Below, one piece after another: positions 1 to 7,027 of a stretch of DNA of 64,000 nt; the first letter of the stretch is position 1, and each line of letters starts with the position of its first letter. The translations under genes and the position numbers were made by a program. The DNA comes from Clavibacter californiensis (GTDB lineage Bacteria > Actinomycetota > Actinomycetes > Actinomycetales > Microbacteriaceae), in the NCBI RefSeq assembly GCF_021952865.1, contig NZ_CP040792.1, positions 2,480,001 to 2,544,000 on the forward strand, in the 5' to 3' direction. Below the pieces are notes generated by a model. The model did no database searches and had not been told where the DNA came from. It was given only the letters and a program-made list of their open reading frames with translations.

Positions 1-87
1 CCGCTGGCCCTCGGGGCTCTCGACCCATGCGTCGCCGCTGTCGCGATGCGCCCCGCGCGGGAGCTCGGGCGGGCGGTCGGCGGTCAT
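1..87 (-). CDS. N-terminus of a probable Nudix hydrolase (partial)
   Basis: Only the first 29 codons lie in the window, read leftwards from ATG at 85-87. The visible residues include GDAWVESPEGQR, which resembles the segment just before the Nudix fold in many actinobacterial Nudix hydrolases (…GDAWVE.P.G.R.WGR.GAAG…). The Nudix box itself would lie outside the window, so the family call rests on this short stretch and on memory of related proteins. It is divergent from the LRV-repeat gene, with 40 bases between the two starts. Confidence 0.45.
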   Translation of the reverse strand, partial: MTADRPPELPRGAHRDSGDAWVESPEGQR

Positions 88-115
88 GGATCCACCATCT
101 CACGGGCACCTTCGA

Positions 116-121
116 TAACGT
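116..121 (+). promoter_or_regulatory. -10 element of a leaderless promoter
   Basis: TAACGT lies exactly six bases before the ATG at 128. With transcription starting about seven bases after the -10 box, the mRNA would begin at the start codon. The same spacing recurs at many genes here. Confidence 0.5.
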
Positions 122-127
122 CGGGGC

Positions 128-607
128 ATGTCGTGCATCAGGTTCACCACCGCCGCGCAGCTCGAGGCCCTGCACCGGACCGCGCCCGCCGTCCTCACCG
201 CGGAGCAGGCCGCCGCGCTGCATCCCGCGCCCGAGGTCACGCCCAGCAAGATCCGCCGGCTCCGCCTGCTCGCCGAGCACCGCGACCCCAAGGTGCGCGA
301 GAGCGTGGCGAGCAGCCTGCACGCTCCGCTCGACGTGCAGCAGGCGCTCGCCCGCGACGCCGACGAGGGCGTGCGCGCGTGCCTGGCGCGCAACCCGCAG
401 GCGCCGGCTGCCGTGCTCACGATGCTGGTGGGCGACACCTCCGAGCGCGTGCGCTCCTGGCTCGCCGTCAACGACGCGACGCCGCGCGCTGCGGTCGCGA
501 TGCTCGAGTGCGACGAGTCGCCCGCGGTGCGCGACCTGCTGCGGTGGCGCGAGGCGCACATCGAGACCCCTGCCGAGCCGGAGCCCGCCGAGGTCGTCGG
601 GCGCTGA
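128..607 (+). CDS. LRV-type helical-repeat protein
   Basis: A 159-residue soluble protein of unknown function. From about residue 50 to 145 it contains roughly three tandem repeats of about 24 residues with the pattern D..VR..LA.N..AP..VL..L, ending in SPAVRDLL. This matches leucine-rich-repeat-variant/HEAT-like helical repeats, which usually mediate protein binding. The N-terminal 45 residues are not part of the repeats. There is no signal peptide or membrane segment. The start at 128 is supported by a leaderless -10 box six bases upstream. It stands alone, and the next gene is convergent. Family call is from pattern only; the partner is unknown. Confidence 0.7.
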   Translation: MSCIRFTTAAQLEALHRTAPAVLTAEQAAALHPAPEVTPSKIRRLRLLAEHRDPKVRESVASSLHAPLDVQQALARDADEGVRACLARNPQAPAAVLTMLVGDTSERVRSWLAVNDATPRAAVAMLECDESPAVRDLLRWREAHIETPAEPEPAEVVGR

Positions 608-647
608 CCCCGGCGGACATCACCCGGCGCGCATCACGCGCGGCGCG

Positions 648-1655
648 TCAGTCCCGCCCCTCCGCCACGTCGCGCGCCTTCGCCGTGCTGCGCCGGTCGC
701 CCGGGTAGTGCACGGGCCGCATCCCGAGCACGATCTTGCCGCGCGCGTGCCGGCGCTCCAGGTCGTCGAACGCCTCCTGGACCTCGGCCAGCGGGTAGAA
801 GCCCGAGACGAGCACGTCGACCTCGCGCTTGGCCGCGAGCTCCGCGACCGTCGCGAGCGTGCGGGAGCGATGGACGTCGTCCTCGTCCACGGGCGGCAGG
901 ACGGCCTCGAGCTCGATCGCCCGACGGTCGTCGCTCGAGCTGAAGCGCTTGCCCGCCACGCCCAGCTCCTCGGCCACGTCCTCGCCGCCGCCGAAGTTGT
1001 CGACGAAGCCCTGCACGCCGTTCGGCGCCGCCGCGCGGATCCGGTCGGCCAGGCCGTCGCCGTAGACGACCGGGGTGACCCCGATCTGGCGCAGGTAGTC
1101 GAAGTTCCGCTCGCCGCACGTGCCGATGACACGGGCACCGCGCCTCATGGCGAGCTGCGCCTCGATGCTGCCGACGCCGCCGGCCGCCGCGGTGACGACG
1201 AGCGTGTCGCCCTCGGCGACCGTGACCGCGTGCAGCACGTCGTGCGCGACGAGCCCGGCGAGGAAGAGGCCGCCCGCGACCTCCCACGGGAGCTGCGCGG
1301 GCTTCAGGACGACGTTGCCCGCGGGCACGACCACGTGCGTCGCGTGCGCGGCCATGACGGTGTGGCCGAGGACGTCCTGCCCCTTCTTGAAGCGCGTGAC
1401 GCCCTCGCCGACCGCCGCGATGCATCCGGCGAAGTCGCTGCCCTGGCCGTTGGGGAACGCGGTCGGCACCTCGTCGGGGAAGCGGCCCTGGCGGATGTAC
1501 GCCTCGATGTGGTTGATGCCCGCCGCGAAGACCTCGACGAGCACCTCGCCGGGGCCGGGTGAGGGACGCGGGACGTCGACGACCTCGAGGACGTCGACGC
1601 CGCCGAAGGATCCGAACTGCACCTGCTGGCTGGTTGATCGCGATGAAGGGCTCAT
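648..1655 (-). CDS. MDR-family zinc-independent alcohol dehydrogenase / NADPH:quinone reductase-like oxidoreductase
   Basis: A cytosolic medium-chain reductase of 335 residues. The N-terminal GroES-like half contains PRPSPGPGEVLVEVFAAGINH and the quinone-reductase-like FPNGQGSDFAG. The nucleotide-binding half carries AAAGGVGSIEAQLA followed by RRGARVIGT, a Rossmann dinucleotide site. The structural and catalytic zinc cysteines of classical ADHs are absent, which fits the quinone-reductase/zeta-crystallin branch. The C-terminus has LAEVQEAFDDLERRHARGKIVL, typical of the family. ATG at 1655 has AGGA about nine bases upstream; ATG at 1664 is an alternative. Substrate unknown. It is divergent from the Pr6Pr membrane gene. 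Confidence 0.8.
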   Translation of the reverse strand: MSPSSRSTSQQVQFGSFGGVDVLEVVDVPRPSPGPGEVLVEVFAAGINHIEAYIRQGRFPDEVPTAFPNGQGSDFAGCIAAVGEGVTRFKKGQDVLGHTVMAAHATHVVVPAGNVVLKPAQLPWEVAGGLFLAGLVAHDVLHAVTVAEGDTLVVTAAAGGVGSIEAQLAMRRGARVIGTCGERNFDYLRQIGVTPVVYGDGLADRIRAAAPNGVQGFVDNFGGGEDVAEELGVAGKRFSSSDDRRAIELEAVLPPVDEDDVHRSRTLATVAELAAKREVDVLVSGFYPLAEVQEAFDDLERRHARGKIVLGMRPVHYPGDRRSTAKARDVAEGRD

Positions 1656-1722
1656 GGGCGTCATCCTGCCGCTCCCGCCCGCGACGCGCGAGGGCACGGA
1701 GCCGATCGTGAGACCTCGTTCG

Positions 1723-1728
1723 TAGACT
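1723..1728 (+). promoter_or_regulatory. -10 element (TAGACT)
   Basis: TAGACT matches the TAGnnT -10 boxes seen repeatedly in this window. Transcription would start near 1735, leaving a leader of about 7 bases to ATG 1742 or about 37 bases to GTG 1772. Confidence 0.4.
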
Positions 1729-1741
1729 GGACGCGGCCGGC

Positions 1742-2557
1742 ATGCCAGGAGTCGGCCGCGATCGGAGTCACGTGCAGAGGATCCTCGGTGGCGTGCGCCT
1801 GGTCGCCGCGATCGTCGTGGTCGTCGCGCTCGCGGGCGACTTCGACTACGTGCAGGGCTTCACGACCTTCGCGGCCGAGAACTGGTTCAGCTACTTCACG
1901 ACGCAGAGCGGGATGGCCGGTGTCGTCGTGCTCGCCGCCTCCGGGCTGCAGGCCCTCCGCGGCCGCGCCGAGCCGCCGCTCATGGCCGCGGTGCGCGCGG
2001 TCGTGCTGAGCTACGTCGTGGTGTCCGGCGTGGTCTTCGGCCTCATCGTGCTGGAGTCGAGCTCGCAGGCGTACTACGTCGAGGTGCCGTGGTCGAGCCG
2101 GCTGCTGCACTTCGTGATCCCCGCGTACGCGCTCCTCGACTGGACCCTCGCGCCGGGACGCCCGCGCGTCACGTGGAAGGCCGTCGGCTGGGCGATGCCC
2201 TTCCCGGTGGCCTGGTGCGCGTTCACGGAGGTCCGCGGTCCGCGCGTCGGCTGGTACCCGTACTTCTTCCTGGATCCCGCGCAGGTCGGCGTCCCGTTCG
2301 AGATCGCCGCGTGGCTGGCGCTCGTCGCGGGCGTGCTGGCGGGGGTGTCCGCGCTCGTCGTGGCGCTCAGTCGCGTCCGGCCGGCCGACGGCGGGCCCCG
2401 GAGGCGGACGCACGACGGCGACGCGCCGTGCGGGACGCCCTCCCGGGAGCCCGCGCCGTCGGGTGCCGATGGCGAGGCGGTCGCGGAGAGCGCGGGGGCA
2501 CCGGCGCCCCGGCAGGCGCGGGGATCCGCGGGCGACAGGGAGACCGTCCGCCGCTGA
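1742..2557 (+). CDS. Pr6Pr-type integral membrane protein
   Basis: A 271-residue membrane protein with about six hydrophobic segments between residues 10 and 215. They contain the family-typical phrases NWFSYFTTQSGMAG, LLHFVIPAYALLDW, KAVGWAMPFP and GWYPYFFLDP. These match the Pr6Pr family of bacterial membrane proteins, which has no assigned biochemical role. The last 60 residues are polar, charged and of low complexity, and are probably cytosolic. ATG 1742 gives the longest frame. GTG 1772 has GGAG five bases upstream and begins just before the first membrane helix, so it may be the real start. No obvious operon partner. Confidence 0.7.
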   Translation: MPGVGRDRSHVQRILGGVRLVAAIVVVVALAGDFDYVQGFTTFAAENWFSYFTTQSGMAGVVVLAASGLQALRGRAEPPLMAAVRAVVLSYVVVSGVVFGLIVLESSSQAYYVEVPWSSRLLHFVIPAYALLDWTLAPGRPRVTWKAVGWAMPFPVAWCAFTEVRGPRVGWYPYFFLDPAQVGVPFEIAAWLALVAGVLAGVSALVVALSRVRPADGGPRRRTHDGDAPCGTPSREPAPSGADGEAVAESAGAPAPRQARGSAGDRETVRR

Positions 2558-2608
2558 GGGACGGACCACGGCATCGGCCGGCTCCCGTGGCGCCCCGCGG
2601 TCGCGTGA

Positions 2609-2614
2609 CAGCAT
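2609..2614 (+). promoter_or_regulatory. Degenerate -10 element of a leaderless promoter
   Basis: CAGCAT sits exactly six bases before ATG 2621, the same geometry as the TAGCAT boxes at other genes in the window. This supports 2621 as the start of the frameshifted gene. Confidence 0.35.
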
Positions 2615-2620
2615 GGACGG

Positions 2621-3354
2621 ATGGTCACCGACGACGGAGGCGGCGCTGCCCGACCCGATGACGCGGCACGTGGGCCCGTGCTCGAGCTGCGCTGGCCGTC
2701 GGTGGTGCGGGACGACCCGGATCCGGAGGCCCTCGTGGTCAACGTCGGCGACGCACGCTGGGGCCCGTCGCGTCGTTCCACGTGGTCGGCGGCCTGACGC
2801 CGCGCGGCGGCGTCGTACGCGGCATCGACTTCGCGTCCGTCGACGGGTCGCACGGCGCCGTGCCGCTGGATCCGGGTGACAGCACGCGCGTGCCCGTCCA
2901 CGTGGCCACGTCGCAGTGGCGCGACCTGGAGCCCGGCGAGCACGAGGCACGCGCGACGATGCCCGCCTTGGGGATCCGCACGGCCGACCCGCTGCCGGTG
3001 CGGGTCACGGCCGCGATGATCGCGCGACACGTCCCGGGAGCTGTCACAGCTCTCGGAGCGGCCGCCGGCCGCAGCGCCGTCGAGACGCAGATCTCCGCCG
3101 ACAGGGCACGGCTCGCCGCCGGTGCCGACCTGGAGGCGCTCGGCGCGACGCTCGCGCGGGCGGAGTCCCACGAGGACGCGATCGCCCGCATCGTCGACCT
3201 CGTCGGCGTCGACCGCGACGGAGCCCAGCAGGTGCTCAGCAGCTTCGTCGGCTGGCTGCTGCCGTACGAGATGGCCGAGACCCGGCGCCGCCTGGCGCGC
3301 AGCGAGAGCAGGCGCGACGCGCTCCGGGACGGCCCGGCGGGTACCGCGGTCTAG
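2621..3354 (+). pseudogene. Unknown soluble protein gene split by a one-base frameshift
   Basis: Reading from ATG 2621 gives MVTDDGGGAARPDD…VLELRWPSVVRDDPDPEALVVNVGDARW and then terminates at 2801. A second frame starting near 2761 gives GPVASFHVVGGLTPRGG… and runs to TAG at 3352-3354. The two halves join into one coherent protein of about 244 residues if one base is missing, most likely a G in the run at 2760-2763. The N-terminal half looks like a beta-sandwich domain; the C-terminal half (from about residue 135) is helical and charged. I do not recognise the family. Reinitiation at GTG 2782 could produce the second part alone. The stop overlaps the convergent amine oxidase stop in CTAG. Confidence 0.65.
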
Positions 3355-4844
3355 GGGGTCGGCTCGGCGCTCGGGCCCGGGTCGGGGGTGGCCGTCCCCT
3401 CCGCCAGGAGCTCCGGATCCGCGAACGGCGCGAGCGAGCGCAGCGCCGCCGCCCGCAGCGCCTCGTCGTCCATCGCCGCGATCCGCTCCGCCGCCTCCGC
3501 GCCCACCTCGGCCATGAGGACGGGCTCACCCGAGATCGGCATGAGGTTGTACCAGCGGGTGAAGCGGCCGTCCTCGTCGTAGGAGGTCCAGACCGTGGCC
3601 GTCGTCGACCAGAACGGCTCGGCGAAGCGCAGCCAGATGCGGTCCGCACGGCCGGGGCCGAGGGCGCGGATGGCGACGTCATGCGACGAGGGGAGCGCGG
3701 GGTCGAAGGCGATCGCGCCCTCCTGCAGCACGCCGAGCGGCACGGTGACGACCACGCGGTCGACCGAGAGCGACTCGCCGGATCCGAGCCGCAGCCCCAC
3801 CCGGCCGTTGCCGTACGCGATCCGCGAGACGGTCGACTCCCGCAGCACGTCGATGTCTTGGTCGCGCAGCAGGTGCTGCACGAGGCCCGCGAAGCCGCCC
3901 GTGACGGCGACGTTGCCGACGGGCGCCGGCTCGTCGAGGCCGTGGGCGCCCGAGAGCTCGTCGGACGCGGCGCCGTGGGCGATCGCGACGTCGGTCGCCA
4001 GGAGCGCGGCGAGGCGGGCGGCGGGGGACGCGGCGCCACCCTCGGTGGAGAGGGCGTCGGCGCCGGTCTCGCGCAGGGCCGCGGCGAGGCTCACGGCTCC
4101 CGGCTGCGCGAGGGCCCAGGCGCGCGCGGCGGCGAGGGCGTCGGATCCCGCGCTCGAGGCTTCCAGCACCGCGCCGTCGGGTCCGCGGTCCTCCGCGACG
4201 AGCGCGAGGCCGTAGCGGGTGATGCCGGCGGCCTCGATGGCGTCGCGCAGCAGGTCGTCGCCGTCGGCGGCGATCCAGAGCGCGCCCAGCTCCGCGGGGT
4301 GCGGCCAGTCGGTGCCGCCGGCCGCGCGGATCCGGCCGCCGAGGTCCGCGCGCGCCTCCACGAGGACGACGTCGTGCCCCACGTCGCGGAGGGAGCGGGC
4401 GGCCGCGGTGCCCGCGATGCCGGCGCCGACGACCGCGACGCGCTCGGATCCGGCGCCCGCGCGATCCACCTCGCCCGCCGCGCGGAGCCCCGACGCGTAC
4501 GCGCCCGCGACCGTGCCGGGGCGGTCGGCGCTCGTGGCCTCGCCGGCGAAGAACACGCGGTCCTGGATGGGGCGGGCGAGCGCCTCGCGGTCGGCGGTCG
4601 TGGCGCCGGGTCGGAGGAAGCTGCCGGATCCGCGCGCGAACGGGTCGCCCGCCCAGTCGGAGCGCGCGAAGGCGACGGGTTCGGGGAGGCCGGCTGCTCC
4701 CGCGGTGGGCGTGGGGGTCGGCGTCGTGGAGGGGGTGGCCGTGGGTGTCGCGGGCGTCGGCGTCGTCCGCGTGCACGCCGCGAGCCCGAGGAGCGACAAC
4801 CCCGACACGGACGCGGCGAGGAGGGTGCGGCGGGAGATCGACAT
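3351..4844 (-). CDS. Secreted flavin-dependent amine oxidase with circularly permuted domain order
   Basis: A 497-residue FAD-dependent amine oxidase, predicted to oxidise amines with release of H2O2 outside the membrane. The N-terminus has a twin-arginine motif (RR at 5-6), a hydrophobic core and a lipobox LAAC with Cys24, so it is probably a Tat-exported lipoprotein. A Pro/Thr linker (26-48) follows. The Rossmann FAD site GAGIAG is at 140-145, with LVEAR at about 161 and GGRI at 169. The block normally found at the C-terminus of monoamine oxidases (DPFARGSGSF at 67-76, FFAGEAT at 98-104, GTVAGAY at 110-116) here precedes the FAD site, and the C-terminus ends where that block would normally begin. 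Substrate is unknown. TACGCT lies nine bases upstream of the ATG. Confidence 0.85.
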   Translation of the reverse strand: MSISRRTLLAASVSGLSLLGLAACTRTTPTPATPTATPSTTPTPTPTAGAAGLPEPVAFARSDWAGDPFARGSGSFLRPGATTADREALARPIQDRVFFAGEATSADRPGTVAGAYASGLRAAGEVDRAGAGSERVAVVGAGIAGTAAARSLRDVGHDVVLVEARADLGGRIRAAGGTDWPHPAELGALWIAADGDDLLRDAIEAAGITRYGLALVAEDRGPDGAVLEASSAGSDALAAARAWALAQPGAVSLAAALRETGADALSTEGGAASPAARLAALLATDVAIAHGAASDELSGAHGLDEPAPVGNVAVTGGFAGLVQHLLRDQDIDVLRESTVSRIAYGNGRVGLRLGSGESLSVDRVVVTVPLGVLQEGAIAFDPALPSSHDVAIRALGPGRADRIWLRFAEPFWSTTATVWTSYDEDGRFTRWYNLMPISGEPVLMAEVGAEAAERIAAMDDEALRAAALRSLAPFADPELLAEGTATPDPGPSAEPTP

Positions 4845-4875
4845 GCTCGGGCCAGCGTACCGGGGAGCCGTCGCC

Positions 4876-4881
4876 TAGGGT
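4876..4881 (+). promoter_or_regulatory. -10 element of a leaderless promoter
   Basis: TAGGGT is followed by exactly six bases (CGGAGG) and ATG 4888, so the Hsp15-like gene is probably transcribed from its start codon. Confidence 0.55.
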
Positions 4882-4887
4882 CGGAGG

Positions 4888-5316
4888 ATGCCCGCCGACG
4901 CCGCCCCGCCCCCCGCGCGGCCCGCGGACGCCGCGCAGGCCGCGGTCCGGGTCGACAGCTGGCTCTGGGCCGTGCGGATCTACAAGACCCGCTCGCAGGC
5001 GACGGCCGCCTGCCGGGCCGGGCACGTGAAGGTGGCCAACGAGCGGGCGAAGGCGTCCCAGTCCGTGCGGCCCGGCGACGAGGTGCGCGTGCGCGTCGCA
5101 GGTGCCGAGCGGATCCTCGTGGTGCGCCGCACGCTCGTGAAGCGCGTGGGACCCGCGATCGCCGCGGAGGCGATGACCGACCTCACTCCCCCGCCGCCGC
5201 CGCGCGACGCCGCGCCCGCGACGATCGTGCGGGACCGCGGCGCGGGACGCCCGACGAAGCGCGACCGGCGCGAGATCGAGCGGCTGCGCGACCCGGAGGG
5301 GATGCGCGGGCGCTAG
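4888..5316 (+). CDS. hslR: S4-domain RNA-binding protein, Hsp15-like
   Basis: A 142-residue protein with an S4 RNA-binding domain at about residues 20-80 (VRVDSWLWAVRIYKTRSQATAACRAGHVKV…RPGDEVRV). It is followed by a basic tail containing GRPTKRDRREIERL. That arrangement is the hallmark of Hsp15 (HslR), which in E. coli binds stalled 50S subunits carrying nascent chains and helps recycle them. Length and the tail motif agree with the family. The N-terminal 18 residues are a Pro/Ala-rich extension. It is divergent from the amine oxidase. Its TAG overlaps the stop of the next gene in the shared CTAG at 5313-5316. Family call is strong; the exact cellular role in actinobacteria is inferred. Confidence 0.88.
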   Translation: MPADAAPPPARPADAAQAAVRVDSWLWAVRIYKTRSQATAACRAGHVKVANERAKASQSVRPGDEVRVRVAGAERILVVRRTLVKRVGPAIAAEAMTDLTPPPPPRDAAPATIVRDRGAGRPTKRDRREIERLRDPEGMRGR

Positions 5317-6278
5317 AGCCCGGCGGCCGCCGCGCGACGCGCGTGCGCGAGCTCGACGAGGATCCGCGCCCGCAGATCGTTCGACCGCTCCGCGAACCCG
5401 CGCTGCTCGGCCGCGTAGCGGGCCTTGCCCGCGGGCTCCTCGATGCGCACCGCCTCGAGACCCAGGCCGGACACGTCGTACGGGCTCGCGCGCATGTCGA
5501 GCGAGCGGATGTCGCGGGCGAGCTCGAACGCGTCGAGCAGCAGCTCGCCGGACACGAGCGGGCCGAGCTTCGTGGCCCACTTGTAGACGTCCATGCCGGC
5601 GTGCAGGCAGCCGGGCTGCTCGAGGTCAGGCTGGGTCTCGCGGGTCGGCGCGAGCGCGTTCCGCGGCACGGCCTCGGGCGTGAAGAACCGGAACGCGTCG
5701 ATGTGCGTGCAGGCCAGCTTGTGCGTCTCGACGACCTCGTCGGTCGCGGCGGATCCGAGCCGCAGCGGCAGCCGCTCGTGCCGCTGCTCGCCAGGCCCGA
5801 CCCTGTAGACCATCGCCCACTCGTGCAGGCCGAAGCAGGAGAAGCGGCCGGGGCGCGCGGCGGTGCGGCCGAGGATCCGCTCGATGAAGGACGCGGTGGA
5901 TCCACGCGCCTCGAGATACCCGGACGCGTCGACCCGCACGCCGCCGGCCACCCGGTCGGCGTCCGCGACGTACCAGCGCCAGGCTGCGCGCTCGTCGCCC
6001 GCCGCGGCCGCGAGCACGACGCCCGCGCCCGGGTGCCAGCGGCGGAGGAGCGACGGCTTGTGCGGGTAGTAGGTGAAGAGGAAGTCGTCGACCTCGTGGG
6101 TGCGGCCGGCGAGGCGGCGCGCGCGGAACCCGGCGGAGAACGCGTCGGCGCGGTCGGCGTGGCGGGCGGCGCGGGCGCGCCAAGCGGCGGCATCCAGCAC
6201 CTCGGGCAGGTCGCGCGCCTCCGCGCCGGTCGCCGGGACCGTCGCCGCGGAGGGCGCGAGGTCGGCGGCGGGGGTCAT
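5313..6278 (-). CDS. Conserved actinobacterial protein commonly annotated as 3-methyladenine DNA glycosylase
   Basis: A 321-residue soluble protein. Conserved-looking blocks include DFLFTYYPHKPSLLRRWHPG (about 66-85), FGLHEWAMVYR, LPLRLG, THIDAFRFFT and QPGCLHAGMDVYKWATKL. From memory, proteins with this pattern are labelled 3-methyladenine DNA glycosylase in actinobacterial genomes. However, I see neither a helix-hairpin-helix GPD motif nor an Mpg-type fold signature, so the enzymatic label is doubtful. Many conserved His, Cys and Trp residues suggest a catalytic or metal-binding protein. A leaderless -10 box (TAGCCT) lies six bases before ATG. It is divergent from the acidic small gene at 6371. 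Confidence 0.6.
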   Translation of the reverse strand: MTPAADLAPSAATVPATGAEARDLPEVLDAAAWRARAARHADRADAFSAGFRARRLAGRTHEVDDFLFTYYPHKPSLLRRWHPGAGVVLAAAAGDERAAWRWYVADADRVAGGVRVDASGYLEARGSTASFIERILGRTAARPGRFSCFGLHEWAMVYRVGPGEQRHERLPLRLGSAATDEVVETHKLACTHIDAFRFFTPEAVPRNALAPTRETQPDLEQPGCLHAGMDVYKWATKLGPLVSGELLLDAFELARDIRSLDMRASPYDVSGLGLEAVRIEEPAGKARYAAEQRGFAERSNDLRARILVELAHARRAAAAGL

Positions 6279-6284
6279 CCGTCG

Positions 6285-6290
6285 AGGCTA
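6285..6290 (-). promoter_or_regulatory. -10 element of a leaderless promoter
   Basis: On the minus strand TAGCCT is followed by six bases and ATG at 6278. Confidence 0.5.
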
Positions 6291-6358
6291 CCCGCGGGAT
6301 CCGCCCGGATCCGCCGGATGGCGCGGGACTCCGGGCCCTCCGGACGCCCCGCCCCGGA

Positions 6359-6364
6359 TAGCAT
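6359..6364 (+). promoter_or_regulatory. -10 element of a leaderless promoter
   Basis: TAGCAT is followed by GAGCGC and ATG 6371. It lies back-to-back with the minus-strand promoter at 6285-6290. Confidence 0.55.
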
Positions 6365-6370
6365 GAGCGC

Positions 6371-6805
6371 ATGGATGATGACTCCCTTCTCACGCCTCCC
6401 GGCGTCGCCGGCTACACGATCACCGAGATCGTCGAGAGCGAGTCGGGCGGCGAGCCCCTCTTCATCTCCGCGATCCACCTCGACGGCGAGCACGTCGCCA
6501 ACTGGATCTCCACCGACCTCGACGAGGACGACGGCATCGTCGCCGACCTCGACCAGGCGTTCGGCGGCCCGGCCACCGACCGCATGTTCCGCCAGGCCGC
6601 GGCGATCTTCCCGGACGCCGTGCTGTCCGAGATCCTCCCCGAGCTCGTGAGCTTCCTCTGGGTCGTGGCCGACGTCGCGGGCGTCGCCGACGACCAGGAC
6701 CTCGACTTCGAGGCCGCCATCCGCGTCGTCGCCGCCGAGGGCGACCTCGACGCGCAGGACCGGGATCTGCTCGGCCGCCTCGAGAGCCTCACGCGCATCG
6801 ACTGA
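6371..6805 (+). CDS. Acidic protein of unknown function
   Basis: A 144-residue, strongly acidic cytosolic protein (many Asp/Glu, hardly any Lys). The sequence has an N-terminal beta-rich part (GYTITEIVESESGGEPLFIS) and a helical C-terminal half (SEILPELVSFLWVVADVAGV). There is no signal peptide or membrane helix. I do not recognise the family. Leaderless start at 6371 is supported by TAGCAT six bases upstream; a second ATG follows immediately (ATGGATGATG). A strong hairpin terminator follows at 6815-6853, so this is a monocistronic unit. Confidence 0.7.
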   Translation: MDDDSLLTPPGVAGYTITEIVESESGGEPLFISAIHLDGEHVANWISTDLDEDDGIVADLDQAFGGPATDRMFRQAAAIFPDAVLSEILPELVSFLWVVADVAGVADDQDLDFEAAIRVVAAEGDLDAQDRDLLGRLESLTRID

Positions 6806-6814
6806 GTCGCCGTC

Positions 6815-6853
6815 CACGAGCGCGCCGTCCGCATCGCGGGCGGCGCGCTCGTG
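6815..6853 (+). terminator. Hairpin terminator after the acidic protein gene
   Basis: Inverted repeat CGAGCGCGCCGTCCGC / GCGGGCGGCGCGCTCG (16 pairs with one G-U, plus two outer pairs) around the loop ATC. No U-tract follows, as is common in high-GC actinobacteria. Confidence 0.65.
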
Positions 6854-6902
6854 CGTGGGCCGCGGGTGTGGACGGGACGGGCGCCCGGCGGGACGTGCGG
6901 CC

Positions 6903-6908
6903 TAGCGT
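6903..6908 (+). promoter_or_regulatory. -10 element (TAGCGT)
   Basis: TAGCGT matches the local -10 consensus. Transcription would start near 6915, giving a leader of about 113 bases to the ATG at 7028. I see no riboswitch-like structure in that leader. Confidence 0.35.
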
Positions 6909-7027
6909 GGGCCTGGCGTCCCGATCCGGCCGGCGACCCCGCCCACGGCCGTCGGGACGCGGGGCGCCCGACGGCGCGACACGAGCGCCGGAACGCCGGC
7001 GCCCCACGGGAAGAGGCCTGCCACCGC

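Noticed and set aside
2916-6650. Long plus-strand frame of about 1240 codons
   Set aside because: Overlaps the amine oxidase, Hsp15-like and other recognisable genes; repetitive Arg/Gly composition.
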